A DNA stretch of 64,000 nt, taken from positions 1 to 64,000 of the forward strand of contig NZ_JAAVVC010000017.1 of NCBI RefSeq assembly GCF_018449725.1, read 5' to 3'. This DNA is from Pseudomonas sp. dw_612. GTDB taxonomy: Bacteria > Pseudomonadota > Gammaproteobacteria > Pseudomonadales > Pseudomonadaceae. The translations under genes and the position numbers were made by a program. Below, one piece after another: positions 25,207-32,868 of the stretch; position 1 is the stretch's first letter; each line of letters begins with the position of its first letter. Under the pieces are notes generated by a model. The model ran no database searches, had not been told where the DNA came from, and saw nothing but the letters and a program-made list of their open reading frames with translations.

Positions 25207-25224
25207 AATATTTTCTCGGAGGTG

Positions 25225-26400
25225 TCAGAAGGGAGAAAGCTGTTTGCTATACCCAAATTTGACACCTGATGCGAAAAAGCCCCCGCACTCGCGCTGTTTT
25301 TTGCAGTTCTGGCATTCGGGGGCGAACTCGTTCTTCCAATCGCTGATCGATTTCCGGTAGTAGGGAAGAATATCCGGGTTCACCAGGCACAGCTGATGGT
25401 TGTAGACAGAGACGTTCATGCCGTACTTGGAGAGAATACCAACCGACTTGCTGAGCGTGTCTTTGTACTCGATGGGGTCGATCCATAATTCGTCAAGATT
25501 GGCTCGGGTGAAGCCCATCATTTCAAGGCCCATCAGCGCCACTTGATCAACAAAAAGCAGGTTGCGGGCGATGAACTCACACAGTTCAGGAAGTCGCTGC
25601 ACCGAGAGCTTGTGTATGACCACTCGGATCTCAACCCTCTGACCCAAGCGCTTCAGATTAAGAATGCCCTGAATGGTTTCGTCGAATGCTCCTTGCGCCT
25701 GGACGATGTAGTCATGCAGGGTCGGATCGTCTGAGTAGACCGGGATTCCAATCATCGCGTCGGACAATTCAATCGCTGCATATTCTTCTGCAAACGCTGG
25801 GTCTTTGAAGCTTCGACCGTTCGATAGGATGTGAATTGCGGTCCTCGGCAGATAGCTTTTGGTCAGACGGATAATCTTGAGAAAGCGTTCTTTGTTCGTC
25901 GTTGGTTCACCTCCAGTAAACCCTAGCTCCCGGGTTTCTTTGGGGACCAACGGAATCAAACTCTCGATTTCATCGAGTAGCCATGAATCATCGGCTGTTT
26001 TCGGTGGCTGCGAGCACATAAGACAGTAATTGTTGCACTGCTCGGTTAGCAGAATGCTGTTGTTCGGTGACGATGCACGAAACAAAACTCGGATGCTCTG
26101 ACGATCAGCGGAAAGTCGGATAACGTCATTGTCACCGATGTAGCTGTAGTCATCCGGCAGGATCGAATAATCGGAACCGACAGGCAGTTCTTTGGCTAGC
26201 TTTTGATGTTGCTCTGTCAGCAGGTAGTGGGCGAATCCGCTGGGGATCTGATGATCGGAAATCAGATAGGCCAGTTCCCGGCGTAAGACTTCAGGCAGGT
26301 TCCGGTTAGTCGAAACCTTGATCAGCGTGAGGTCCTTGTAAACATTAACCGCGTGGATACGGATAACCTTGCCGCTGAGCTTCAGCATCGATTGGCCCAT
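25225..26400 (-). CDS. hxsC: His-Xaa-Ser system radical SAM maturase HxsC
   Basis: A 391-residue radical SAM enzyme. The [4Fe-4S] cluster motif CNNYCLMC (Cys122, 126, 129) is typical CxxxCxxC. GFTGGEPT follows as the SAM-binding GGE motif. A C-terminal cysteine group (Cys363, 366, 372; CQNCKKQREC) could hold an auxiliary cluster. The N-terminal 110 residues are a non-radical-SAM module, as expected for HxsC. It overlaps hxsB by 19 bases. An internal ATG at 26388 is an alternative start. It is predicted to modify the HxsA peptide together with HxsB. Confidence 0.88.
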   Translation of the reverse strand: MGQSMLKLSGKVIRIHAVNVYKDLTLIKVSTNRNLPEVLRRELAYLISDHQIPSGFAHYLLTEQHQKLAKELPVGSDYSILPDDYSYIGDNDVIRLSADRQSIRVLFRASSPNNSILLTEQCNNYCLMCSQPPKTADDSWLLDEIESLIPLVPKETRELGFTGGEPTTNKERFLKIIRLTKSYLPRTAIHILSNGRSFKDPAFAEEYAAIELSDAMIGIPVYSDDPTLHDYIVQAQGAFDETIQGILNLKRLGQRVEIRVVIHKLSVQRLPELCEFIARNLLFVDQVALMGLEMMGFTRANLDELWIDPIEYKDTLSKSVGILSKYGMNVSVYNHQLCLVNPDILPYYRKSISDWKNEFAPECQNCKKQRECGGFFASGVKFGYSKQLSPF

Positions 26401-27839
26401 CCCATAAAAATCCGTTTCGTATGTTCGTCGCTTTCCATCAGTTCAATGAGATGCTTGAAAATCGCCATGTTGCGCTTGCAGAACGAGGATTCTGGCTTTC
26501 TCGCTACCAGGTCATTATGCATGGCGTGATGGTAGACGGGCTCTGCGCCACAGTAAGGCTCAAACGCACAGTCAGAGCACATAGGGGCGCTTAAGGTGAA
26601 GGAGTTTTCCAGTGCATCCAGAAGCTGATCGGAGAGGATGATCTCCTCATAGGAATGCTCAAGAACGTTACCCAGCCTGAACGTATGATCGCCCATCTCG
26701 GCAAGCATCCGGCTTTCATCGGAGGCGTAGACGGCCCCATCGTAATTGAACACGATGGCGGCGATACCTGCGCCAGCGGGGTTCATCAAATCAACAAAGC
26801 CGGGATCCCCTGAGGTCAGCATTTTTGTCAGCACAAGCGAGGAGTACTGCTCGACAAACCGTACCCCGGACTTGTTTAGCTCAATGATGTACTCAAGACC
26901 TTCCTTGTAAAATTCCAGCCAACGCTCCGAGTCATACGACATGAATTTCTTGGTCTTGATTGCAAAGCCGTAGGGGGAAAGTGTACGGAGAAAAATCCCG
27001 TCAAAACCCAGACGCAAGTATTCATCGATGATGTCACGCGCTCGTGGCAGGCTTTTATCGGTAGTCGTCATCAGCGCCGACACTTGGTCGTAGCCTAGAG
27101 CTGCACGGGCTTTCTTCAGACCTTCCTCGAAGCGCTGATGACTGTCTCGTCCGGGGCGGGGGCGGTTCGCATTATGGAGATCCATTGGCCCGTCGAGAGA
27201 AGAAGAAAGCACGATGTTGTGCTGCTTGCAGAAGGCGAGCATCTCATCTGTCAGTAGCGATAGCGTGGTTGCAATGACGAACTGAAGATCTCGACCTTCC
27301 TTGAAATTGCGTTTTTTCGCCTCAAGAACGATGTACTTCACCATCTCGAAATTCAGCAGTGGCTCGCCACCCTGAAACTCTATTTTGATCGCTGGATTCG
27401 GAGACCTGAAAACAAAATCCAACGACTTTTCAGCCATCTCCGTCGTCATGTCGAATGCACCTTTGCTCTCCGATTGCCGTGATACCTGGCAATACGGGCA
27501 ACTGTGGTCGCAGCGAAGGGTTACGACAAAGATATGCAGATTGGTGAACTGGGCCAGTCTAGAGAATCGCGTGCGAATCTTGAGTGCCAGAAGCTGAAGC
27601 GGCGCATGCTCATCGGAAAATCGGATGAACTGCTTCGACCGGAGCGTAGGTATCAGCTCCGATGAGATCGGGAGCGTTTTGCTTATCAGCGGTTCGAGCA
27701 TCGGTATCGGTATAACGTGAAACTCGCCTGCCATGTTGGTGATGACGTACTCGTCGTCATTCAGTCGATCAAATTTGAATGGAAGCAACTCGTAGGGACG
27801 TTGCTCTGCATAAAATTCCAGCTTTTGGAATTTACTCAC
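26382..27839 (-). CDS. hxsB: His-Xaa-Ser system radical SAM maturase HxsB
   Basis: A 485-residue radical SAM/SPASM-type enzyme. Cluster cysteines are Cys110, 114 and 117 (CDHSCPYC), the GGE motif is FQGGEPLLNF, and C-terminal auxiliary-cluster cysteines are at 421, 424, 430 and 454 (CSDCAFEPYC). Such enzymes install thioether, C-C or other crosslinks in ribosomal peptides. The start is a GTG that overlaps the hxsD stop (GTGAGTAA), so translation is coupled. The sequence is distinct from HxsC, so the system has two non-redundant maturases. Confidence 0.9.
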   Translation of the reverse strand: MSKFQKLEFYAEQRPYELLPFKFDRLNDDEYVITNMAGEFHVIPIPMLEPLISKTLPISSELIPTLRSKQFIRFSDEHAPLQLLALKIRTRFSRLAQFTNLHIFVVTLRCDHSCPYCQVSRQSESKGAFDMTTEMAEKSLDFVFRSPNPAIKIEFQGGEPLLNFEMVKYIVLEAKKRNFKEGRDLQFVIATTLSLLTDEMLAFCKQHNIVLSSSLDGPMDLHNANRPRPGRDSHQRFEEGLKKARAALGYDQVSALMTTTDKSLPRARDIIDEYLRLGFDGIFLRTLSPYGFAIKTKKFMSYDSERWLEFYKEGLEYIIELNKSGVRFVEQYSSLVLTKMLTSGDPGFVDLMNPAGAGIAAIVFNYDGAVYASDESRMLAEMGDHTFRLGNVLEHSYEEIILSDQLLDALENSFTLSAPMCSDCAFEPYCGAEPVYHHAMHNDLVARKPESSFCKRNMAIFKHLIELMESDEHTKRIFMGWANRC

Positions 27840-28134
27840 TGGTCAGTCCGGTTTTTGAGAAGGCCAGCCCAAGGATCAGATTCCTGATCGGTAGAGTCTC
27901 AGCGTTCAGCTGATGCCGCAGCTGGTAGTCGAGTACATCCTTTTTGAATTCTTGAATGGCAGACAGAAACGAAGATTCATCGATGCCGATATTGGAGGAC
28001 AAGGCGCAGATAAATTTTCCATCGGCGCATGTGATATCGGTTGTCAGTGAGTTCATCGAGCGGTAAGCGGCTTTTTGCAGAACCTGTCCGTCATAAAGCC
28101 GCTCATCAAAGACGAGCGTCGTCGCGCGTTCCAT
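27832..28134 (-). CDS. hxsD: His-Xaa-Ser system protein HxsD
   Basis: A 100-residue protein. The family's C-terminal hallmark is visible: KKDVLDYQLRHQLNAET followed by PIRNLILGLAFS. HxsD is a small, conserved, non-enzymatic-looking partner in Hxs systems; a substrate-recognition or chaperone role is an inference. The start at 28134 (MERATTLVFDERLYDG) lies one base after the hxsA stop (TGAAATG). A longer frame to 28227 would run back over hxsA and is rejected. Confidence 0.85.
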   Translation of the reverse strand: MERATTLVFDERLYDGQVLQKAAYRSMNSLTTDITCADGKFICALSSNIGIDESSFLSAIQEFKKDVLDYQLRHQLNAETLPIRNLILGLAFSKTGLTSE

Positions 28135-28135
28135 T

Positions 28136-28420
28136 TCAGGATCCCGAGTGGTGGGAACTATGTGAGCTGTGTGAGGCGTGCGAGCTATGAGAGGTGTGGT
28201 AAGCCATGAATTGACCGTGATCTCCACGTTTCAGGACAAACGCAAAAAGATCATTGCCGCCGCGAACCGAAAGGTTTTCGCTTTGAGGAGCCGATTTGAA
28301 TGTAATGGTGGTGTCGGTGCTGGGTTCGACGATCTCGTGGGTGGCTAGAGCCGAGGCCTGTTCGGTAGCTACTGCAGCAGCCAGCGTTGCCATTGGTACC
28401 AGAAAGGAGCGCTTTTTCAT
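28136..28420 (-). CDS. hxsA: His-Xaa-Ser repeat precursor protein HxsA
   Basis: A 94-residue precursor. The N-terminus (MKKRSFLVPMATLAAAVA) has a basic start and hydrophobic core like a signal peptide, with a possible AxA cut near 23-25. The middle is acidic to neutral. The C-terminus has five tandem triplets, HTS-HSS-HAS-HSS-HSS (residues 75-89), then HHSGS. The repeats are the expected target of the radical SAM enzymes HxsB/HxsC. AAGGAAATCC precedes the ATG. It is the first gene of the minus-strand operon A-D-B-C. The final modified structure and its destination are unknown. Confidence 0.9.
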   Translation of the reverse strand: MKKRSFLVPMATLAAAVATEQASALATHEIVEPSTDTTITFKSAPQSENLSVRGGNDLFAFVLKRGDHGQFMAYHTSHSSHASHSSHSSHHSGS

Positions 28421-28580
28421 TATTGGATTTCCTTATCGTCGGTGTGGGTATTCGCCGAGTGTCACTGGCGGATAGCCATGATGTCAATATGGAATTAGTG
28501 GCGAAGCTCTTCCCACCCCTTAAATCCGACAGACGTACCTTTGGCTGCCCAAGTTCGGGGTTTCGGTAGCCTCGTTACCG
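28421..28580 (-). promoter_or_regulatory. Upstream region of the hxs operon
   Basis: The 160 bases between hxsA and the right tesA fragment hold the hxs promoter by position. A TTGACA is visible on the minus strand (complement TGTCAA at about 28480), but no good -10 at standard spacing, so an activator or another sigma factor may be involved (inference). Confidence 0.35.
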
Positions 28581-28726
28581 AGAAAAAAATCCCGCTGGTC
28601 CCGTTTTTCCTCGATGGGGTGGGCGGTCATCCGGAGCTGATGCAAGCCGACGGCCTGCACCCGGCAGCAGCGGCTCAGGACAAGTTGCTGGAAAATGTCT
28701 GGCCGACGCTGAAACCGCTGCTTTGA
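28581..28726 (+). pseudogene. tesA: tesA 3' fragment (right direct repeat)
   Basis: Encodes only the last 48 residues of TesA, including the Asp/His pair of the active site but not the Ser. It is in frame with an upstream ATG at 28541, though that peptide would be meaningless. 144 of 146 bases match 25061-25206. It probably marks the original chromosomal end of tesA, because the next native gene follows directly. Confidence 0.93.
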
Positions 28727-28782
28727 CGCTTTTCTAGTGGCGGTGTTTCGGCTAAGGTGGCGCCCCCGATTTGGAGCCCCCG

Positions 28783-29076
28783 ATGCCGCGTCCTGCCTGG
28801 TCCCTTTTTGCCTACCAACTGATCGAGCCTGACGAGCAGTTGGATCTGTTCGCCTGCCAGGAAGTGCGGGTGCATCTGGTGGCGCGTCAGCTGGAGCTCG
28901 GTGGTTCGGCGGACCGGACGCTGTGCGGCAGCCTGCTGCCGGCGCAGCCGCGTTGGTCGAGCGTGAATCGCACGGTGTTTCAGGACCAGCGTTTGTGCTC
29001 GCTGTGCCGGGCCATCCTTGAGTCGCAGAAACGCGGCACCTCGCCGATCTGGCCGGAATTGCGCTTCGAGCTTTAG
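28783..29076 (+). CDS. Conserved hypothetical protein
   Basis: A 97-residue protein of unknown function. It begins MPRPAWSLFAYQLIEPDEQL, is mixed alpha/beta in character, and has three cysteines including the CSLC pair in QRLCSLCRAI, which might bind a metal. There is no signal or membrane helix. GGAG stands 8 bases before the ATG. In the absence of the Hxs island it would directly follow tesA. Confidence 0.7.
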   Translation: MPRPAWSLFAYQLIEPDEQLDLFACQEVRVHLVARQLELGGSADRTLCGSLLPAQPRWSSVNRTVFQDQRLCSLCRAILESQKRGTSPIWPELRFEL

Positions 29077-29081
29077 ATCTG

Positions 29082-29171
29082 TGTGGGAGCGGGCTCGCTC
29101 GCGAAAGCGGATTAACATTCAACGTTTGTGTCGACTGGTGCATCGCTTTCGCGAGTAAGCCCGCTCCCACA
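29082..29171. repeat. REP doublet
   Basis: TGTGGGAGCGGGCTCGCTCG arm and inverse GCGAGTAAGCCCGCTCCCAC. Both arms have one base change from the usual family sequence. Confidence 0.88.
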
Positions 29172-29306
29172 TTTGATCTCCTCGCGGTCCCTACATGAAA
29201 AAAACGTCATGTATCGCCTGCAATGTTCTCGACCTCCCCGAATTTACGGGCGTCGGTGTACAATCCCGTTCTTATACCCTTGTCGATCATGCGAAGGATT
29301 TTCCGG

Positions 29307-30278
29307 ATGTTGCCGCGCTTTCCTGCCGTCACCCGCTGCCTGACCCTCGCCGCCCTCTGTGTGGCGGGTCCAGTTTCAGCACTAGAGCTGCCTCTACCGC
29401 CCCCTGGTGAAGACATCATCGGTCAGGTGCAAGTGATCAAGGCCAAGTACGAAGATACCTTCGCCGACCTTGGCACCACTTACGATCTGGGCTATTCGGA
29501 AATGGTTGCGGCCAACCCGGGCGTCGACGCCTGGCTGCCGGGCGCCGGCACCGAAATCATTCTGCCGACCCGCTTCATCCTGCCGCCGGGTCCGCGTGAA
29601 GGCATCGTCATCAACCTAGCCGAGTACCGCCTCTACTACTACCCGAAAGGCCGGAACGTGGTCTACACCTTCCCGCTGGGGATCGGTCGTGAAGGTTGGG
29701 GTTCGCCAATCGCCCACACCACCATCACGGCGAAAACGCCGAACCCGACCTGGACCCCTCCAGCGTCGATCAAGGCCGAGCATCTCGCCGACGGTGATCC
29801 GCTGCCGAATGTAGTGCCGGCCGGCCCGGACAACCCGCTGGGGCCGTTCAAGTTCAGCCTGGGCACCCCGGGCTACCTGATTCACGGCTCGAACAAGAAA
29901 TTTGGTATCGGCATGCGTACCAGCCACGGTTGCTTCCGCATGTTCAACAACAACGTGCTGGAAATGGCGGGCATGGTGCCGGTCGGCACGTCGGTGCGGA
30001 TCATCAACGACCCGTACAAGTTCGGCGTGAGTGGCGGCAAGGTTTATCTCGAGGCGCACACGCCGCTGGATGACAACGGCAATCCGTCGGTGGTCGACAA
30101 GCACACCGCCGTGATCAACGCGATGCTCAAGCGTGAAGACATCACCAACAACCTGCGCATGAACTGGGATGTGGTGCGTGATGTGGTGGCGGCCGAAGAT
30201 GGCCTGCCGGTGGAAATCGCCGTGCCGAATTCGTCCGCGCCGATGGTGTCGAGCGTGCCGGTCGATCTGCAGCAGTAA
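29307..30278 (+). CDS. L,D-transpeptidase (ErfK/YbiS/YkuD family)
   Basis: A 323-residue periplasmic enzyme. A signal peptide (about 1-26, LTLAALCVAGPVSA) precedes a short LysM-like region (about 35-90) and the YkuD domain, whose active site is HGSNKKFGIGMRTSHGCFRM (His193, catalytic Cys209). These enzymes form 3-3 peptidoglycan crosslinks or attach lipoproteins to the wall. Its neighbour is OprI, the Lpp-like lipoprotein, which fits the latter role (inference). AAGGA lies 8 bases before the ATG at 29307; ATG 29289 lacks a ribosome site. Confidence 0.9.
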   Translation: MLPRFPAVTRCLTLAALCVAGPVSALELPLPPPGEDIIGQVQVIKAKYEDTFADLGTTYDLGYSEMVAANPGVDAWLPGAGTEIILPTRFILPPGPREGIVINLAEYRLYYYPKGRNVVYTFPLGIGREGWGSPIAHTTITAKTPNPTWTPPASIKAEHLADGDPLPNVVPAGPDNPLGPFKFSLGTPGYLIHGSNKKFGIGMRTSHGCFRMFNNNVLEMAGMVPVGTSVRIINDPYKFGVSGGKVYLEAHTPLDDNGNPSVVDKHTAVINAMLKREDITNNLRMNWDVVRDVVAAEDGLPVEIAVPNSSAPMVSSVPVDLQQ

Positions 30279-30291
30279 GCACGCAAAAAGG

Positions 30292-30325
30292 AACCCGCCG
30301 ACGTTGGCCGTCGGCGGGTTTTTTA
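30292..30325 (+). terminator. Terminator of the L,D-transpeptidase gene
   Basis: Hairpin AACCCGCCGAC/GTCGGCGGGTT followed by TTTT. Confidence 0.9.
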
Positions 30326-30350
30326 TGGCCGGTACTAAACGCCGGGCATA

Positions 30351-30380
30351 AAAAAAGCCGACCCATAAATGGATCGGCTT
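30351..30380 (-). terminator. Terminator of oprI
   Basis: On the minus strand, AAGCCGATCCA-TTTA-TGGGTCGGCTT followed by a T run. Confidence 0.88.
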
Positions 30381-30401
30381 GATAACAACCCCGAAGGATT
30401 A

Positions 30402-30653
30402 TTACTTGCGGCTAGCTTTGTCCAGCATGCGCAGAGCACGCTCGTTAGCTTCGTCAGCAGTCTGTTGTGCTTTTTGAGCAGCAGCCAGAGCTTCATCAGC
30501 TTTACGGTAAGCTTCGTCTGCACGAGCCTGGGAGCGAGCAGCTGCGTCTTCAGTAGCGGTCAGACGTGCTTCGGTTTCTTTCGATACGCTGCTGCAACCG
30601 GTAGCCAGAACTGCGGCCAGAGCCAGAGCAGAGAATTTCAGAACGTTGTTCAT
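30402..30653 (-). CDS. oprI: Major outer-membrane lipoprotein OprI (Lpp-like)
   Basis: An 83-residue lipoprotein. The signal ends in lipobox LATGC (Cys20). The mature 64 residues form one alanine-rich helix with heptad pattern (ARADEAYRKADEALAAAQKA...) and end RKASRK-like (LDKASRK), the Lys end that may be joined to peptidoglycan. It is codon-optimised, as expected for one of the most abundant proteins. It is convergent with the L,D-transpeptidase gene. Confidence 0.97.
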   Translation of the reverse strand: MNNVLKFSALALAAVLATGCSSVSKETEARLTATEDAAARSQARADEAYRKADEALAAAQKAQQTADEANERALRMLDKASRK

Positions 30654-30720
30654 CGTGTTCCCCTTCAAGGACTTTCTATTAAGTAGCTGTCTCCTCAGAG
30701 TGAGGAAATAGCCGGCGTAC

Positions 30721-30748
30721 ATACTACCCATTACTTGTCGTAAGTAAA
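30721..30748 (-). promoter_or_regulatory. Likely oprI promoter
   Basis: On the minus strand, TTTACT (30748-30743) and TAGTAT (30726-30721) with 16 bases between. This leaves about a 60-base leader. The A/T-rich run just upstream (about 30769-30777) could be an UP element. Confidence 0.45.
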
Positions 30749-31297
30749 CTGACGTAAAGCAAGAAGCAAAAAAAATTGTAGGCGTTGATTCTTTTTCGAG
30801 CAACTTTTAACTGCTCTGGATAAAAAATACCCAGCTGCAAGGCCCGAGATGAGCGAGCCGCATGAGAAAAGTTCCCTAATCCGAAGGCAGTATTTCCGGT
30901 CTTTGTTAAAGTCTGTCTACATGCTTTCGTCTACACTTTTGTTCGAATTTTGCGCAGCGCCTCTCATATCTTTCTGCATGTTCAGGTGACTTTAACAAAG
31001 GGCGCTCGTCTTAAGTCTCAACATCCGGCAATGTTCAGGCTTCGACCCGGGAAGATCTTCGGTCGAGCCGTCCCTGCATCACCCGGAGCAGCACCCCGCA
31101 GCCTCCCTCGGCATGATGACGAGCGTACCTTGAGCATTTTCGCCAATGGTGCCTACTATTTGATACGTGCCCAGGTTGCGCGAGATCGGTGTCGCTCTTC
31201 TCGGTGCCCATTCAGGCACAGGGTGGCGTAGATGTTCCTTCGCCGGAAAAACATCGGTAAGGTAGGGGTCAGAATCCAAGACCCGCGAGGAGTAGTG
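30749..31297. other. Long intergenic region between oprI and the GNAT gene
   Basis: About 550 bases without a convincing gene. It contains an 11-bp perfect inverted repeat TTTGTTAAAGT (30902-30912)/ACTTTAACAAA (30989-30999) and an imperfect hairpin around 31038-31069 (GGCTTCGACC/GGTCGAGCC). A small RNA or long 5' leader is possible but not shown. Confidence 0.5.
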
Positions 31298-31585
31298 ATG
31301 AGCGAGGCGTTGTCCATCCACCATGACCAGGCTGGTCATCAGTTCGAGACCAATGTGGACGGTCATCGTGCCTACCTGACCTATATGGATCTGGGGAAAC
31401 AAACCCTGGATATCTATCGCACCTTCGTGCCCAACGCATTGCGTGGCCGTGGCATTGCGGCGGCATTGACCGAGCAGGCCCTGCAATACGCCGAAGAAAT
31501 GGGCTACACGGTGATTCCATCGTGCTCCTACGTGGAGCGCTACATGGAACGTCATCAGCGGCACGCGGCCAAGCTGAGCCAGTAA
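31298..31585 (+). CDS. GNAT family N-acetyltransferase (YjdJ-like)
   Basis: A 95-residue minimal GNAT fold. The acetyl-CoA-binding loop is VPNALRGRGIAAALTEQAL, followed by GYTVIPSCSYVERYMERH. These short acetyltransferases have unknown substrates. GAGGAGTAGTG is directly before the ATG. It converges on the DAHP synthase gene across a shared terminator. Confidence 0.85.
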   Translation: MSEALSIHHDQAGHQFETNVDGHRAYLTYMDLGKQTLDIYRTFVPNALRGRGIAAALTEQALQYAEEMGYTVIPSCSYVERYMERHQRHAAKLSQ

Positions 31586-31596
31586 ACACAACGCAT

Positions 31597-31631
31597 AAAA
31601 AAACGCCGGGTTTCAGCCCGGCGTTTTTTTT
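31597..31631. terminator. Bidirectional terminator
   Basis: AAAAAAACGCCGGG-TTTCAG-CCCGGCGTTTTTTT works for both convergent genes. Confidence 0.93.
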
Positions 31632-31662
31632 GTGCCCGAGTTCTTTGTTTCCGAAGCTGCAA

Positions 31663-32739
31663 TCAACTGCGATCGCGTTTCGGCAGCACATCCTTGAGCT
31701 TGGCGTGCATGCTGCGCAAGGTGTTTTCTGTGGCAGTCCAATCGATGCAGGCATCGGTGATCGACACGCCGTATTGCAGGTCGGCGAGGTCTTTCGGGAT
31801 CGCCTGGCAGCCCCAGTTCAGATGACTCTCGACCATCAGGCCGATGATCGACTGGTTGCCTTCGAGGATCTGGTTGGCGACGTTCTCCATCACCAGCGGT
31901 TGCAGGGCCGGGTCCTTGTTGGAGTTGGCGTGGCTGCAATCGACCATGATGTTTGGCTTGATCTTGGCCTTGTTCAGCGCTTGCTCGCAGAGCGCAACGC
32001 TGACCGAATCGTAGTTCGGCTTGCCGTTACCACCGCGCAGTACCACGTGACCGTAGGCGTTGCCCTTGGTGGTGACGATCGACACGCCACCTTCCTGGTT
32101 GATGCCAAGGAAACGGTGCGGGCTGGAAACCGACTGCAGGGCGTTGATCGCCACGGTCAGGCCGCCGTCGGTGCCGTTCTTGAAGCCGACGGCCGAAGAC
32201 AGGCCGGACGCCATTTCACGGTGAGTCTGGGATTCGGTGGTGCGCGCGCCGATGGCCGACCAACTGATCAGGTCCTGCAAGTATTGCGGGGAGATCGGGT
32301 CGAGGGCTTCGGTGGCGGTCGGCAGGCCCATCTCGGCCAGGTCCAGCAGCAACTGGCGACCGATGTGCAAGCCGTCCTGGATCTTGAACGAGTCGTCCAG
32401 GTACGGATCGTTGATCAGACCTTTCCAGCCGACGGTGGTACGTGGCTTCTCGAAATACACGCGCATGACCAGATACAAGGTATCGGACACTTCGGCCGCC
32501 AGGGCTTTCAGGCGCTCGGCGTATTCGTGGGCAGCCTTGATGTCGTGGATCGAGCACGGCCCGATCACCACGAACAGGCGGTGGTCGGTACCATCAAGAA
32601 TGTTGCGAATGACTTCGCGGCCCTTGGTCACGGTGCGCAGGGCAGCGTCGCTCAAAGGGATATCACGCTTGAGCTGATCGGGAGTGATCAGGGTTTCGTT
32701 GGAAGCGACGTTTAGGTCGTTGATCGGTAAATCAGCCAT
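31663..32739 (-). CDS. 3-deoxy-7-phosphoheptulonate (DAHP) synthase, class I
   Basis: A 358-residue enzyme that condenses phosphoenolpyruvate and erythrose-4-phosphate in the first step of the shikimate pathway. Class I (AroF/G/H-type) features: FVVIGPCSIHD, VMRVYFEKPRTTVGWKG, GARTTESQTHRE, GFKNGTDG and DCSHANSNKD. The N-terminal extension typical of feedback-inhibited enzymes is present. Which aromatic amino acid inhibits it cannot be read safely. A class II enzyme is encoded at 46922. Confidence 0.95.
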   Translation of the reverse strand: MADLPINDLNVASNETLITPDQLKRDIPLSDAALRTVTKGREVIRNILDGTDHRLFVVIGPCSIHDIKAAHEYAERLKALAAEVSDTLYLVMRVYFEKPRTTVGWKGLINDPYLDDSFKIQDGLHIGRQLLLDLAEMGLPTATEALDPISPQYLQDLISWSAIGARTTESQTHREMASGLSSAVGFKNGTDGGLTVAINALQSVSSPHRFLGINQEGGVSIVTTKGNAYGHVVLRGGNGKPNYDSVSVALCEQALNKAKIKPNIMVDCSHANSNKDPALQPLVMENVANQILEGNQSIIGLMVESHLNWGCQAIPKDLADLQYGVSITDACIDWTATENTLRSMHAKLKDVLPKRDRS

Positions 32740-32868
32740 CGTTTACTCGTCAGGTCACGGGTGCCGGCCGCCAGCGAACCCGCGCGGCGGAGCACAGCAA
32801 ATTAAGCGCGTCGGGGGACCCGAACCTTAGCGCGTTACACCGTGACTCGACAATGGGCAGACGGCTGT

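Larger units (their letters stand above)
25207..28580. mobile_element. Hxs genomic island inserted at the tesA 3' end
   Basis: A 3.4-kb, visibly AT-richer block carrying only hxsA-D-B-C, lying between two copies of the tesA 3' end. Integration at a gene's 3' end with its sequence restored is typical of island insertion. No integrase, transposase or tRNA is present, so the mechanism (site-specific, or homologous recombination through a carried tesA end) cannot be told. Confidence 0.75.

Noticed and set aside
27832..28227. Longer HxsD starting at 28227
   Set aside because: It would overlap hxsA by 90 bases with a translated stretch that does not resemble the family; the ATG at 28134 abuts the hxsA stop.
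28541..28726. A 61-codon ORF at the right tesA copy
   Set aside because: It is only the tesA 3' fragment joined to unrelated bases; the catalytic Ser region is missing.
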